Source of the DNA: Theocolax elegans
Taxonomy: Eukaryota; Arthropoda; Insecta; Hymenoptera; Cerocephalidae
Assembly: GCA_026168455.1 (NCBI GenBank)
Contig: CM047425.1
Coordinates: 39,386,118-39,450,117, forward strand
Length of the DNA: 64,000 nt
Direction of reading: 5' to 3'
Shown piece after piece: positions 23,861 through 34,830 of the stretch (the first letter of the stretch is position 1; every line of letters begins with the position of its first letter). The position numbers and the translations under genes are program-made. The notes under the pieces are model-generated. The model was not told the DNA's origin. It was given only the letters and a program-made list of their open reading frames with translations, and did no database searches.

Positions 23861-25429
23861 TGGGCAAATCCCCGAAACTTTTGATTTTTCCAACTTAAAA
23901 AGTGTAAAAATAGAAATTTTGGGAGCACACCTTCGAAATTTGGTTTATCAATTAATCGCGTACTTAGAAAACGTATTTGACTCTGTTCCTTTTTTTTAAG
24001 GGATGCTAAAATATATGGGTAATTCCAGCCGAATTCGACAGATTCAGTGTATCGAAGAAAACGCCAATTTGGCCGCTGATTTTTTTTATGTTAGCACTTA
24101 CCAAAAAACGTTAATTTCCAAAATTTTAGGCCCTAAAATAAAAAATGGTGGCCTTCTGCTAATGGTTTCGCATGCTAGTTGGGCGCAATTTTGATTTCAG
24201 TGTAATGTATTTTGCTTAAATTTAATTTACTCATGTTTTCTCTTTTAAGTTTCAATTTAACTTCTCTTTGATTAGTACCATACAATTCTATAAAATAATG
24301 AATCAATATGTACAAAAATTGTTGTAATTACTTGATTCTATTATTAAAAGTTATATAATAATTACCCATGTTAAATGTTTAGCAACTGTATTCGGAACAT
24401 TCGATTAATCACACTCGATGTACATTAAGTCTAACGTAATGTTGATTAATTACTAACTAACGATTCATTGAAATGTACAAATGAAAAGTTATATCCCCAC
24501 TATGATAGTACTACAATTTGTTTTGTATATAAACGTAATTTATTAAGGCGACTCTATACATGTATACATCAAACCAAGATAGGTTTAACATCATATTTTT
24601 TCGTGCAGAAATTTTGTCTTGATGATATTATAATATATTTATCATAGTACAGTAGAAATAAATAGTTTAAATAATGGATATACAAGATAATTTGTCGTAT
24701 TATAAAATTGGTAATTTTACCTTTCAAAAGCCCTTGTTTGATTTAGCGATTTGACAGTACCTTCGTAGTAAGATGTAAAAGAGTTAACATAAGTTCTGAG
24801 CTCATTATTCTTTCAATATTTAATGTGCCAGTAATGAATGTACATTTTCAAAAAAAGTTTTCGCGGGAATAAAGTAAAATGAAATAAATATTTCTCGAAA
24901 GAGGAAAATGGCACACCGTTTTAATAAACGAAGATTTGTTGGTAATAATAAAAGGTAACCAGAAAAAAAATTTTGTAATAATTAAAAAATCGCTACTGTC
25001 ATGGCATACAATAAATCGCATTAATTATAATGCATTGAAATTTTTTACACAGTATTTTAGTCGCTCGCCACAGCTATGCTAATGATGGCACATCTTTAGG
25101 TAGCACAGCATTTCACTCTTTAATCAGTCCTTAACTATCACTCCCAATCCCACATTAAAAAACTAAACGCTACGGACGTGACAGCGTAAAATTTATAGCG
25201 AAATTTAAAAGTTACGTTTTGATTTTTGCTTTAAATCCATTATTTCATTATTTTCTCTGCTAACGTTTTTTTAAACAATATATAATCCAAATTTTAACAA
25301 TTGACAGGTTAATGTATATGTTTATCTGAAAATTCACTTGGACTAGATGAAAAAAATACAACCTTGTATCCATTTTATTGAAGAGTAACAAAAAAAACGA
25401 AAAAATCGAAATTTTCGGGGATTTGCCCA
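23861..25429. mobile_element. 1.57-kb inverted-repeat element upstream of piggyBac
   Basis: The termini TGGGCAAATCCCCGAAA and its complement continue as imperfect inverted repeats for about 30 bp (both include GATTTTT). TA or TATA flanks both ends, compatible with a TA-type target duplication. The interior is AT-rich with no convincing ORF; the 63-codon ORF at 24003 has no recognisable motif. It is probably a non-autonomous DNA transposon inserted beside the piggyBac relic. Confidence 0.65.
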
Positions 25430-25767
25430 TATAACAACGTCAAAAAACTAATAATACAACAAGTAAATGTGTACGTGTTCTATAAGAATTCCAATTGTAA
25501 TAGATTATGAATCGATTGTATTGATCTGCTACAAATGAAGTACAATTCAATTATAATAAATGTTAGACCTCTAAAAGAAAAAAAGTAACTCCCTTTAACG
25601 TAAATACTTACAATTATTTATATTTCGGAACTTGGGTCGACATAGATAATAAAATGAATTTCCGATACGCAGTATTACTTCGAAAAATCAGTTAGCGCAT
25701 CAAATAATGTGGACATAACCAACTTCAAGGAAAAATATCAAAAAAAAAAATTTTGATTAGTAAATAA

Positions 25768-26022
25768 AAAGAAATGATCTTTTCGAGCTATTTTTATTTT
25801 ATTGCCAACGTTTCGACCGATTAACTCCTTATTACGGTTATCTTCAGGATTACAAGTTACACTCTTTAAGGTGTAACATTGACTCCTCTGTGTGATACGG
25901 AGTAGAAATTTATGCTTAGTACAAGAGCCCTGAAGATGACCGTAATAAGGAGCTAATCGGTCGAAACGTTGGCAATAAAATAAAAATAGCTCTAAGAGAT
26001 AATTTCTTTTTATTTATTAACC
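25768..26022. repeat. inverted pair of Penelope-like termini
   Basis: Two inverted copies, about 25770-25862 and 25929-26015, flank a 65-bp spacer. Each contains CTGAAGATNACCGTAATAAG, then CGGTCGAAACGTTGGCAATA, in the order CTGANGA, stem, GAAAC seen in hammerhead-type termini of Penelope-like elements. In the right copy GACCG pairs with CGGTC. No coding remnant lies between the arms. The family assignment rests on this motif order and is inference. Confidence 0.6.
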
Positions 26023-26069
26023 ATACAAAAAATGAGCATAAATCATTCACAAAAAAATTTTACTTCAAA

Positions 26070-26345
26070 GTAGCAATTTTCAATGTCAAGAATCCTTTCA
26101 GGAATTTTTTTCAAACTCAGTGCATCAGAAAACATGGATATTCACTCTTTGAAGCTAAAATACTAACAAATATATATTTGACCTTGAAATGATAATTTTC
26201 AAGGTCAAGAACTCTTCAAAATTTTTTTAATATTTTTTTATACTCAGCGCATCAAAAAACAAATATATACATATTTTGAAGCTTTCATAGTAAAAAAAAA
26301 GTTGACTTTGAAATGACGATTTTCAAGGTCAAGGTCACCTTTAAA
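26070..26345 (+). repeat. three ~115-bp tandem repeats with TCAAGGTCA palindromes
   Basis: Each unit has a segment like GCATCA(A/G)AAAAC, then TTGAAGCT, then TTGACCTTGAAATGA and TTTTCAAGGTCAAG, so TTGACCTTGAAA faces TTTCAAGGTCAA. TCAAGGTCA is the half-site bound by FTZ-F1/ERR-type nuclear receptors, but function here is not shown. Confidence 0.6.
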
Positions 26346-26505
26346 ACTTTTTTTTACTATTTTTCTGTTATTAAGCACATCAATGTCACCTTAAAACTGT
26401 CAAATAGTTTGTGTTCGTTGGGTGGTCGAAATATCAACCATCTCCGTCCTATAAAGGTTAAATGGGCACAATTGTCGATATTGGGCAGATACAAATTCTC
26501 ATCAC

Positions 26506-26960
26506 CCTCGAAAATTGAATGTCTGGTCTAGGATAGTCAATAATACAATTATAGGACCACTGTTTATTGAGGGTAATTAGAATGCTGCCACCTACGAAAA
26601 TATACTGCGGAATCAAATTTTTCTTGATACCTGGTGTTAATAAGATAGCACTCCTCGTCATTAGGCACGAGACAATTGGGCTTAGTACTTGGACGAAGTA
26701 TTTGCAGACAGATGGATGAGAACGCAGAGGTGTAATTGAATGGCCAGCTAGGTCACCAGACTTAAGACCTCTAGACTATTTTTTGGGGATTATCTAAGAA
26801 ATAAAGTTTTTAAAATCAAACCTCGAGATTTAGCAGAATTGCAACAATGGATAATTGATGAATGTTGTTGCGTCCCGAAGCAAATATTATTATTTTTCGT
26901 AAAAAGTACTGTGAAGTATAGAATAAAGTTACGGCATAGAAGACGAACGAAATAAAGTCG
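26506..26960 (+). pseudogene. mariner-like transposase C-terminal half
   Basis: Tc1/mariner (DDE/D) transposase relic. Readable pieces are KLNVWSRIVNNTIIGPLFIEG, trimmed here to NVWSRI and IIGPLFIEG, then NAATYENILRNQIF, QQD-like DSTPRH with the second catalytic Asp, and RGVIEWPARSPDLRPLDYF with the third Asp. The tail is LRNKVFK...LAELQQWI. At least three stops and two frame changes interrupt it. The N-terminal paired-type helix-turn-helix half is missing. Neighbouring DNA shows no clear terminal repeats. Confidence 0.8.
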
Positions 26961-27623
26961 ATACAGAATGATTCTAAGTAAATGCAGTAATAAAAAGCCT
27001 AATTTATAGAGCTAAGGGACAGAGTAATTTACGATCATTTTAAATAAAAAAGAAGACCGATATGTAGAGTTTAAAATATTATTCAAAGCCAATACGCACA
27101 TAAGCGGGATGGCCGATAGTTAGATCAAAACGAAGGTGTTGCGCAAGAGTTTCTGTATATTGCACTATAATATCAATGCTCGGAGAAGACCCGGCGATGC
27201 GAGACATGGACTAGAAACGTGAGCATTAGAAGGAAGCAATAATTTAAGTAGCCAAGTAAACGAAGCCGCTTTTTGGGTAATGTCGCAGTGATAAAAGGGG
27301 GATAGTAAATTCTCTGTATTAACTACGAAGCGATACAGAAAATGCATAGGTTCGATCATTTTTTGATCACGCTCATCTAACGGTCCAATTGGGTGCAAAC
27401 ACAGAAAAATCAAGAACTAATTACGTAATTTCCCTGTAAATAAAGCGTAAGATAGGAACAGATGCATAGATTTATAGAGTATATAAAGAGGACCCAAGGC
27501 GGACACATCCACTTCTAGTTTTTCGTCTAAAGCTTCCATAAGGCGATGTTCTGCTAGTCAACTCTTTGATTTTTATCCGAGGGCGAAGCTCTGCTACTCA
27601 GACTTTAAATATATATACTATTT
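26961..27623. other. unassigned spacer, possible LTR relic
   Basis: There is no ORF with recognisable motifs; the 82-codon minus ORF at 27165 has no family signal. Mixed composition with a TATAAAGAGG box near 27480 followed by GC-richer sequence is LTR-like, and similar sequence continues past the SINE to about 27990. No TG...CA ends or duplicated copy could be found. Confidence 0.25.
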
Positions 27624-27793
27624 GAGGCCTGCGATGGCTCGGTCGGTAGGGCGTCGGGCTCGTAATCTGGTGGTCCCAGGTTCGATTCCCGGCCCCGGCC
27701 GATTGATACAAGTACCACTGGGGAATGTATTTTCAACAAGTGCTTTCTTCACAAAGACATCGTATTGACCTCCGTCTCTGATTATATATATAT
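27624..27793 (+). repeat. tRNA-derived SINE, copy 1
   Basis: The head has an A-box-like TGGCTCGGTCGGTAGGGC and a B box GGTTCGATTCC, spaced as in an RNA polymerase III promoter. It is followed by about 100 bp of non-tRNA body ending at a TA microsatellite. It is about 90 percent like the copy at 31737. It is not a functional tRNA: the body reads on into SINE sequence and the cloverleaf is not maintained. Confidence 0.85.
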
Positions 27794-28384
27794 ACATTTA
27801 AAGTCGAGAGAAATCTTGTATTCGGGAATCTAGACGCATCGCTTGTATCTACGAGCCTTAGTCAAGGAACTACGACTTCGACATCAGGCAATCATCGAGC
27901 TCCGAACGCATGCGCATCTAACGTCGGCACTCGCAAGTCTAGGCAGCCCTTCATTCGGGTATATTAAGCTGCAGTGGCCATGTCAGCATAATGAAAAAAA
28001 ATCCATACAGGAATTTTGAACTACTTTTAAACTAATTTATTACCGATTTAAATAATTTTTAACTATTGGCGATTTCGATTTAAGACTTAGTTATGCCAGC
28101 TTAAGATTTAAGGTAGCGTAACTTTTCCCTAACTCATGATGGAATGAGGTTACAAAATCGAATTAGGGTTCAAAATTTTAAGCTCTTTAGGTACTTGAAG
28201 TGAGGCTATCAACGAATTTATTAATATGCACATTTCACCCCTTTTCAACCCTTATAAAAATTAAAAACTGTAAAATAGAAGAAAATTGAAGAAAGTTATA
28301 ATTAGTGAATAATTATGATTATTTAAGGTAAAATGTAATTTAATACCATTCTAGACTGGTTTACTTACTTGACGAGGGGCTGAT

Positions 28385-29580
28385 ATAATCTGCAAATATA
28401 TTTCCAAAACTATGTGTAATATTTTTTTAAGTTTCAGAAAAGTTACACGATTAGTTAGTTAATTATCGTTAATCAACGATCACAAAGAAATATCGCAATT
28501 TTCAATTTTTTGCGTGGAAAAACGTAAAAATAATGAAACTACGGATGTACATTTTATATCAATTAGCAATAAAAATTTCTTTTTAGGCAATAAAAAGAAA
28601 GTGATTATAAGAAATTAGTCAAAGATATGCTTGAAAACTTCAAGAAGTTAGGTTGTAACATGAGAATTAAATTACATTATTTGCATTCTCACTTAGATTG
28701 ATTCCCAGAAAATTTATGATGCAAGTGAGGAACAAGGAGAGCGTTTTTATCAGGATGCAAAAGATGGTTTCCATCCATGTTGGCAGACTACTGTTGGTCT
28801 CTTCAACGTGATGAGCCACATGTCCAGCATAAAAGATGATCTAACACGAGAAATTTAGGAGATAAGAAAAAAAGATTTCATAAGGATGAATATAGTGAGA
28901 GACAAGGGGACGCACGTTAAAAAAGCACCCCTGTTCATGAGAGGAGAGGGGACTCACTTTAATCAAGCTCCCCGGTTCGTGAGAAGCGAGGGGACTCATA
29001 TCTTAAAATCCTGACGCGATAGAGCAATTCGTACCCCGGATTCGGATTCTACATAAAAAATTACTTCGGAAATGACTCTTCACTTTCTTAGAACAATTGA
29101 AACATCTTTTTTTTTGCAGACCTGTGGTATTAATTAACGCTAAGGAAAAATCGCTATTTTAGATTATTTTCGTGAAAGAAATTAACAATAATGAAAACTA
29201 AGACTGTAGATTTTCTATAAATTTGCAAAATGTGTTCAGGATAAGTTAATTGATTATTGCTGATTAACGCTAACAAAAGATCTCGATTTCTGCGTATATT
29301 TGTGGAAAATAGATAATATTCATAGAATATTTCTCACATCTTCAGAAATACACTTGCTAATTTGTAAGAAATATGCAGTCTTAGTTTTGATTATTTTTAC
29401 GTTTTTCTTCGTAATTACCTAAAAATTGCGATTTTTTTCTTAGCGTCAATTAATAATAATTAATTAACTTAGCTTGTACATTTTCAGCAACTTCTGGATA
29501 ATATTTTTCATAGTTTTGGGAATAAATTTGCAAAGTTATAGAATGTGTACATCCTTAGTATTCATTATATCTTAGCGGGA
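28385..29580. mobile_element. DNA element with ~180-bp inverted ends
   Basis: A left region (28420-28570) and a right region (29390-29560) are inverted, diverged copies sharing AAAACTATG, TCGCAATTTT and AACGTAAAAATAAT. A third, direct copy of part of the arm lies at 29120-29220. Between them sits the transposon-associated pseudogene at 28600-28890 and three roughly 52-bp direct repeats containing AGGGGACTCA (28910-29020). It appears to be an old DNA transposon. Its exact ends are uncertain. Confidence 0.5.
28600..28890 (+). pseudogene. relic of an arthropod transposon-associated protein
   Basis: Readable pieces are KKLVKDMLENFKKLGC, MRIKLHYLHSHLD, stop, FPENL, then after frame changes EEQGERFYQD and MLADYCWSLQRDEPHVQHKR. 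The order LHSHLDxFPxN - EQGERFxQD - ADYCWxLxRD is a C-terminal signature I recognise from a widespread uncharacterised protein family linked to repeats in arthropods. I cannot name its biochemical role. Two frameshifts and two stops are visible. It sits between inverted repeats (28385-29580), supporting a transposon origin. Confidence 0.6.
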
Positions 29581-30100
29581 TGTCGGACCCAAGTTACAGG
29601 GATCTACACTTTTCAATATAAGAATTATGTTGGAAATATTGAATTAAAAAACTGAAAAAATTCATTTGGGTAGTTTAAAACAAAAGCGAGGACAATATTT
29701 TTAATTTTTTAAGAAAAACTAAATTACTTAATAATTAATTAATAAACAATTTTTGGTCGGTAATTATTAATCTATAAAGGTATGAATTTTCAACCCAAAA
29801 TTAAAATTAAATTACAAATTTAAAAATCTGATAAATTTTGAGTATACTGTTTAAAACATGCCTAAGAGGATGGCGTTCAGGGTTATTTAAAAAATTTTGT
29901 CTTTTGTTTATAAAAAAATATTAAAAATGACTATTTTCTGAGTCCGACATACCCTTAAATTATAAATATAAAATTGAATACATCATTAAATATTTTCAAT
30001 TAAAATGTATTTATTAAAATTGCACTACAAATAGAATAAATAAAAAATTTTATTGTCAATGTAATGATTTTTTCATTTTAAAATAAATTAACAGTGCGTG
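29581..30100. other. AT-rich spacer, nothing recognised
   Basis: Very AT-rich sequence with homopolymer runs. No ORF, repeat pair or motif was found that I can support. Confidence 0.5.
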
Positions 30101-30430
30101 CTTAACTAAATAATTGCTAGACACATAAGAAGGTTTATCTTTAGTCATCGAATTGTACCCATGTATGATCTCGTCTTCTATAAATTATGGCTGTGTAATG
30201 GCCGGGAAATTACTGGATCATACCATCTTCTTTAACGGTAACTTGGAGATCATTTTTCATGATACAAGTCTCAAAAATTTTAAATACTGACATGCATCTA
30301 TGACAATCTTTTGATTTATAGTTTGTAATTGTACTCTTCTCGCATTACTGTACATTGGTATGTCGAAAAACACAATATCATTTGTAATGAAGAATAGTGT
30401 ACCTTTATATGATTTCATATATAATTATTA
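30100..30430 (-). pseudogene. coding relic with a possible protease-like segment
   Basis: The minus strand reads KGTLFFITNDIVFFDIPMYS, then frame changes, then KNDLQVTVKEDGMIQ and FPGHYTAIIYRRRDHTWVQFD. The last piece (GHYTAxxY...TWVxFDD) resembles the His-box region of ubiquitin-specific peptidase (C19) folds, where GHY carries the catalytic His. The Cys box is not seen. At least one stop and one frame change are present. The identification is tentative: a captured gene piece or transposon cargo. Confidence 0.35.
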
Positions 30431-31048
30431 TGAGTATTAATAAAATTTAATATATATAACTAATAAAACTTTTTAACTACTAGTTACCGAATGTGATGTT
30501 GCAAAGCACTATATTTAAAATTTTAAATAATTAAGCACAGAGACTGACTGATCGCACTACCTTCAGGTCTTGGATTTTGCTGTGCGTGTAGTTGGTGTTA
30601 GATTATGCAAGAACGTAAAGAAACCCAGAATTTTATACCCTAATGTTCTATTTTTCAAAATCTATAAGCTAATAAGCAAAAATTTGGAACAGAAGGAAGT
30701 ACTATTTTAAATGTTTATAATTCTAAAACAGTTACAGATATTAATTCAAACCAAAGTTTGTATCAAAGCACAGAATAAATTGTTGTAGTTAAAATACGTT
30801 TATTTAAATCAAAGTTATGCAATAAATAAAAATTATATAATATTTTTACTAGAAAATCGATGTCTATAATCTACATAACATTTTATATAATTTGTATTTC
30901 TTTTCTATCTTTTAATTAAAGGTATGTCGGAGCTATAGTCTCCGTTGCTAAACACTTGCTGTCAAGTGTAATAGCGTAGTTACTATAATTTTAGTCATAG
31001 CTAGTGGTACAATAGCCCAAAATAGTTAAAAAAAGTGCGACACTTAAC

Positions 31049-31491
31049 GGAGTATCAAACCCACGTTTTATCCTCCCTACCTTACCGACTTAAAAAATCA
31101 CAAACAATTAGATATAATTAGCAATGAACATTAATTTAGTAAAATCTAAGAAAATAGTTCTCTTGCGATTAGTAATAATTTATCCATGTGCAAAATTTTA
31201 AACAAATATTTATTGGTTTTAGAGAAATCCCTTACCAAAAATGTAAAAAGGAATTTTATTTCATCAAGCAAATAACCGCGCATTGAACAAAATCATTATA
31301 ATTTTTGGTAAAGGATTCTCTAAAACCAATAAATATTTATTTAAAATTTTGCACATTGGTAGATTATTAATAAAGGAAGGGGACTATTCTCTTAGATTCG
31401 CGTAAATTAACGTTATTTCTAATTATAATTAATTTTTGTGATTTTTAAAGTCGGTAACGTAAGAAGGATAAAACTTGGCTTTGGTACCCCC
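31049..31491. mobile_element. fold-back MITE, about 440 bp
   Basis: Long inverted arms: GAGTATCAAACCCACG...TCCTCCC near 31050 pairs with GGATAAAACTTGGC...GGTACCCC near 31490. The inner arms carry AACCAATAAATATT and its complement at about 31210 and 31320. A short ORF at 31438 is the arm read through and is not a gene. Confidence 0.7.
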
Positions 31492-31736
31492 TTACAGGAA
31501 TCAAAAGAATCAATTGCGTTCAATTTGTTTAAGATAATCGCCTGCAATCGTGCACGGCGCAAAGTTCCTCGAAAATTTATAGTATCAAATTTAAAAATTA
31601 ATTATGATGCACGGGAACAAGCTTCAGAGGTCTAAAGCAACTCTAGTTAAAGTTCTTAGTAAGTACTTTATAGTGAATTTTTTTTTAGAAACATAGCATC
31701 AAGAACAAAGTTTTTTAAAGTAAATCTGACCATTAC

Positions 31737-31965
31737 GAGGCCTGCGATGGCTCGGTCGGTAGGGCGTCGGGCTCGTAATCTGGAGGTCCCAGGTTCGATT
31801 CCCGGACCCGACCGATTGATGCAAGCACCACTGGCGAATGTATTTTCAACAAGTGCTTTCTTCACCAAGACATCGTATGACCTCCGTCGCTGATTAGCAC
31901 CGGTTTGGGAGCATAAAAAGAGCGACGTTAAAATAATTAAAAAAAAAATTTTTAAAAAATCTGAC
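31737..31965 (+). repeat. tRNA-derived SINE, copy 2, with A-rich tail
   Basis: Same head as copy 1 (A box TGGCTCGGTCGG, B box GGTTCGATTCC) and a longer body continuing through GCACCGGTTTGGGAGC to an A-rich tail near 31950. The minus ORF across it gives the peptide GIEPGTSRLRAR, a well-known artefact of antisense tRNA-SINE translation. Confidence 0.87.
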
Positions 31966-32714
31966 CATTTTAACTTATCTTAACTTATTTTCATTAATTA
32001 ATATAATTTGTTCGAGCCTTTCATTTAAACTTTGATTTGGTTTTATATCTGTAATTGTTTTATAGAGTTATAAACATTTGATATGATATATCTTTTTATC
32101 AAAATTTGCTTGATTAGCGAATAACTCTTGAAATATCTAACGTTGAGGCCAAATATTGAGGGTTTCTTCATATGTTTAACACTTACTACAGTTACATCAA
32201 AATCGAGGACCCGAAGGTAATGCACTATTTTAGATAGTGCAAATAAAAGTAAAAGTATGTAATAATTGAATCTTAATCTTTAAAGTAAAAGTAATTTCGA
32301 TATGAACTTTGACATATTACTAAAATTTATTTAGTTTAATCCTAAAATTAGTTTTAAACTTCATAAAACAAAAGTTATCATAAAGATAATCATTAATTGA
32401 TTAACATATTAACTTGCGATTGTTATGATACTACATGAAAATTTTTTTATCGGGAATAAATTTCAAAAAATTGCAAGAAAAATAAAAGATAATTGTTTAT
32501 TTTATACAATGTTTTTTTATCAAATTTATTTTATCTAGATAATAGAAGAAATAACTTAGCTAAATATTTATGTAAACTTACCAATTGTCAAAGTTGTATT
32601 TTCTAATCCTTCGCAAGATTAATTTATGCACATTATTAACATGCTCATCTATAACATTCTTTTTGTACAAGTTTATTAGATATCGCATCTCAATAGAGTA
32701 CTAATAAATTTTTT
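31966..32714. other. AT-rich spacer, nothing recognised
   Basis: AT-rich with scattered short ORFs that show no family motif. No inverted or direct repeat pair was found. Confidence 0.45.
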
Positions 32715-32975
32715 TTATTCTTTTCTGGCATCCATTTTCACACGACGAAATTTCGGTAATCTTGGCATTTCTTTAAAAAGCTTTGCAACAAAGATGCCTA
32801 TATTACATTCGCAATCTAAAGTGTATGTTTGTGGAATAGTTAGATATTCTTTAGCTGTAAAATAATTCATAAGAATTTCCGTTCTTAACCGGTAAGTAGC
32901 ATTACTTATTCCTTGTCTTTTTATTTGATCCACAATTTTAACAATCTCGGACGACTCCTTTAAACTATCAAGCTT
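32715..32975 (-). pseudogene. unrecognised ORF relic
   Basis: An open minus-strand reading of about 85 codons, from LKESSEIVKIVDQIKRQGIS through ECNIGIFVAKLF to a basic end (FRRVKMDARKE). The residue mix looks protein-like, unlike the AT-rich surroundings, and a CEC pair is present. I do not recognise the family. It may belong with the relic at 30100-30430 as one decayed transposon. Confidence 0.35.
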
Positions 32976-33217
32976 AAAAAAGAATATTCATGATTATGGT
33001 ATGATAAAATTAAGCATTTGATATTATTAGTACAAATTTATTAGCCTTTTTAGTCACATCAAACATTACTAAATGATATTTTAAAGTCGTTAATTTAAGA
33101 ATAGGGATGATAGAATTATTATTAGATTTACAAAATGCAAAGTTGCGGATGTAGAATGACGTTTATAATTAAGATGTGATATAAAAATTAAAATCTAAGA
33201 GAATTCGTAAGTGATGC

Positions 33218-34075
33218 TTAAGGGGGTGTCATACTGGATTATTACCGACTAAGTGAGATAGATACATTATTGCTTTTAATGGGCATATTATGGTTCTATT
33301 TGCAAAACGCAAATACAGAAGCACTAGATAATAACATAATACGTATTTATCGAAGTTTGAAGTCAATATGTAAAGGACACCCTAAAAAAAGTTTGCACGG
33401 AAAAAATAGTCATTTTTCCGTACAGAAATTTTTTAGGGTGTCCATGTTGTATTACAACATTATCTAGTGCTTCTGTATTTGGGTTTTACATAATATTAGC
33501 AAAAAAATAAATAGTTTATATTACTGATAAAGTTTTCTTAGTACCAATTTCGTCGCCAGAGTGCGCGACGCGCTTAGTCTGTGGTATTATACTTAGAGTG
33601 GAAGCACTTGCGCAAATAGTTGTTGCAAGATGGCGCTAAATACCATAATTAATATACCGGGCTTATGTCAATAAACAGAATTATAATAAATATCGTGCTT
33701 ATGTATTGTAGAAACACTAATTTGTTTTGCCAGTGTATTCGCTATTGTACATATACATATTAACATTATTTTAATCCTTGATATCATCAGGTACTGCCAC
33801 ATATGCCTTCGCACGTCATTGTGACGTCACTGTAAAGACACACTTTATGACTATATAACTGAATGGGTGGCGAATTATCTATGTAACGTTTACCGACTGA
33901 GTAAAGAACATATATAACAAATTAAAAATAACAAAATTAACGATTACAACAAAAATAAAAATAATTTACTTATTTATTCGGGAAAACAAGGACGTGGGAC
34001 ATGGAATAGGGAAACAATGAAAAACAAAGACGATAGAAAAAGCAAAATATTTTTTTTGATGCCCTGGTTGAAAGT
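33218..34075. mobile_element. second copy of the 17.4-kb block's terminus
   Basis: It begins at TTAA (33218-33221) with GGGGGTGTCATACTGGATT and matches 18422 back to about 17890 in inverted orientation, including the nested hairpins (GGACACCC...GGGTGTCC at about 33374-33443). Homology resumes after a roughly 230-bp insertion, at about 33975-34070 (AACAAAGACGATA). The flank left of TTAA is unrelated to the hAT gene. No matching second end is visible in the window, so this is a truncated relative. Confidence 0.7.
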
Positions 34076-34199
34076 ACGTAGTTTCGCTACTGTTTTCGAT
34101 GGCAAAAGAACGACATTTAGCCACTGGTATTTCTTTCGCTACGCGTGCTATTAGCTGGTAACTAAGCGACTGCACACACTTTTAGTGCATATGACATCT

Positions 34200-34760
34200 C
34201 ATTCGAATGTAATAACCCTCAATTTTCGAAATAAATAAAATATTATTGAATAAACTTAACCTATCCTAATCTCATGAATCTGAAGATAAGTATTAAATAT
34301 ATATAAATGCAAGTTTACGCACTCAAAAAACACTAATGACAATTTATAAAAATCGTCTATACTGTACGTTAAAGTGAAAATTTGCCATGCGAGCAAATTA
34401 CCGATTGAGATTTATTATTGAGATTTATTAGTTCGTATCATTTATATCTAAATATTCGTTTAATTTGTAATTAAAAATGCAAGAGCGATATGTACCAATG
34501 ATAGAATCTTCATTTCTATAAACTTTCAATGTGATTTTGTATTATTGTTTAAAAATTCAAAAAAAAACTTTTCTCGATATAATATATGAATTTTACTGAA
34601 ATAACGCAACTGAAAAAATCATGATCATGATGTTTAATAAACTACACACAGCATAACATGTCACTTTGACAGTCTTATACTTGCTCGTTTCATATATTAC
34701 TTTAACATTGTGACAATGCATTTAATGCATGTCAAAGTTAAGCGAGCTCGTAGCCCATTG
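34200..34760. other. AT-rich spacer, nothing recognised
   Basis: No supported gene or repeat. Confidence 0.45.
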
Positions 34761-34766
34761 AAGTCA

Positions 34767-34830
34767 TTACCGAACCCTACCTAAGCCTTACCGAACCCTA
34801 CCTAAGCCTCACCGAACCCTACCAGCCTAC
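34767..34830 (+). repeat. 20-bp minisatellite, three copies
   Basis: CCGAACCCTACCTAAGCC is repeated three times with small changes, then a short CA run. Confidence 0.85.

Noticed and set aside
27640..27712. Functional tRNA gene
   Set aside because: A and B boxes are present, but the same head with the same non-tRNA body recurs at 31737, so it is a SINE.
31668..31868. Minus ORF with GIEPGTSRLRAR
   Set aside because: A familiar antisense translation of tRNA-derived SINEs, not a protein.
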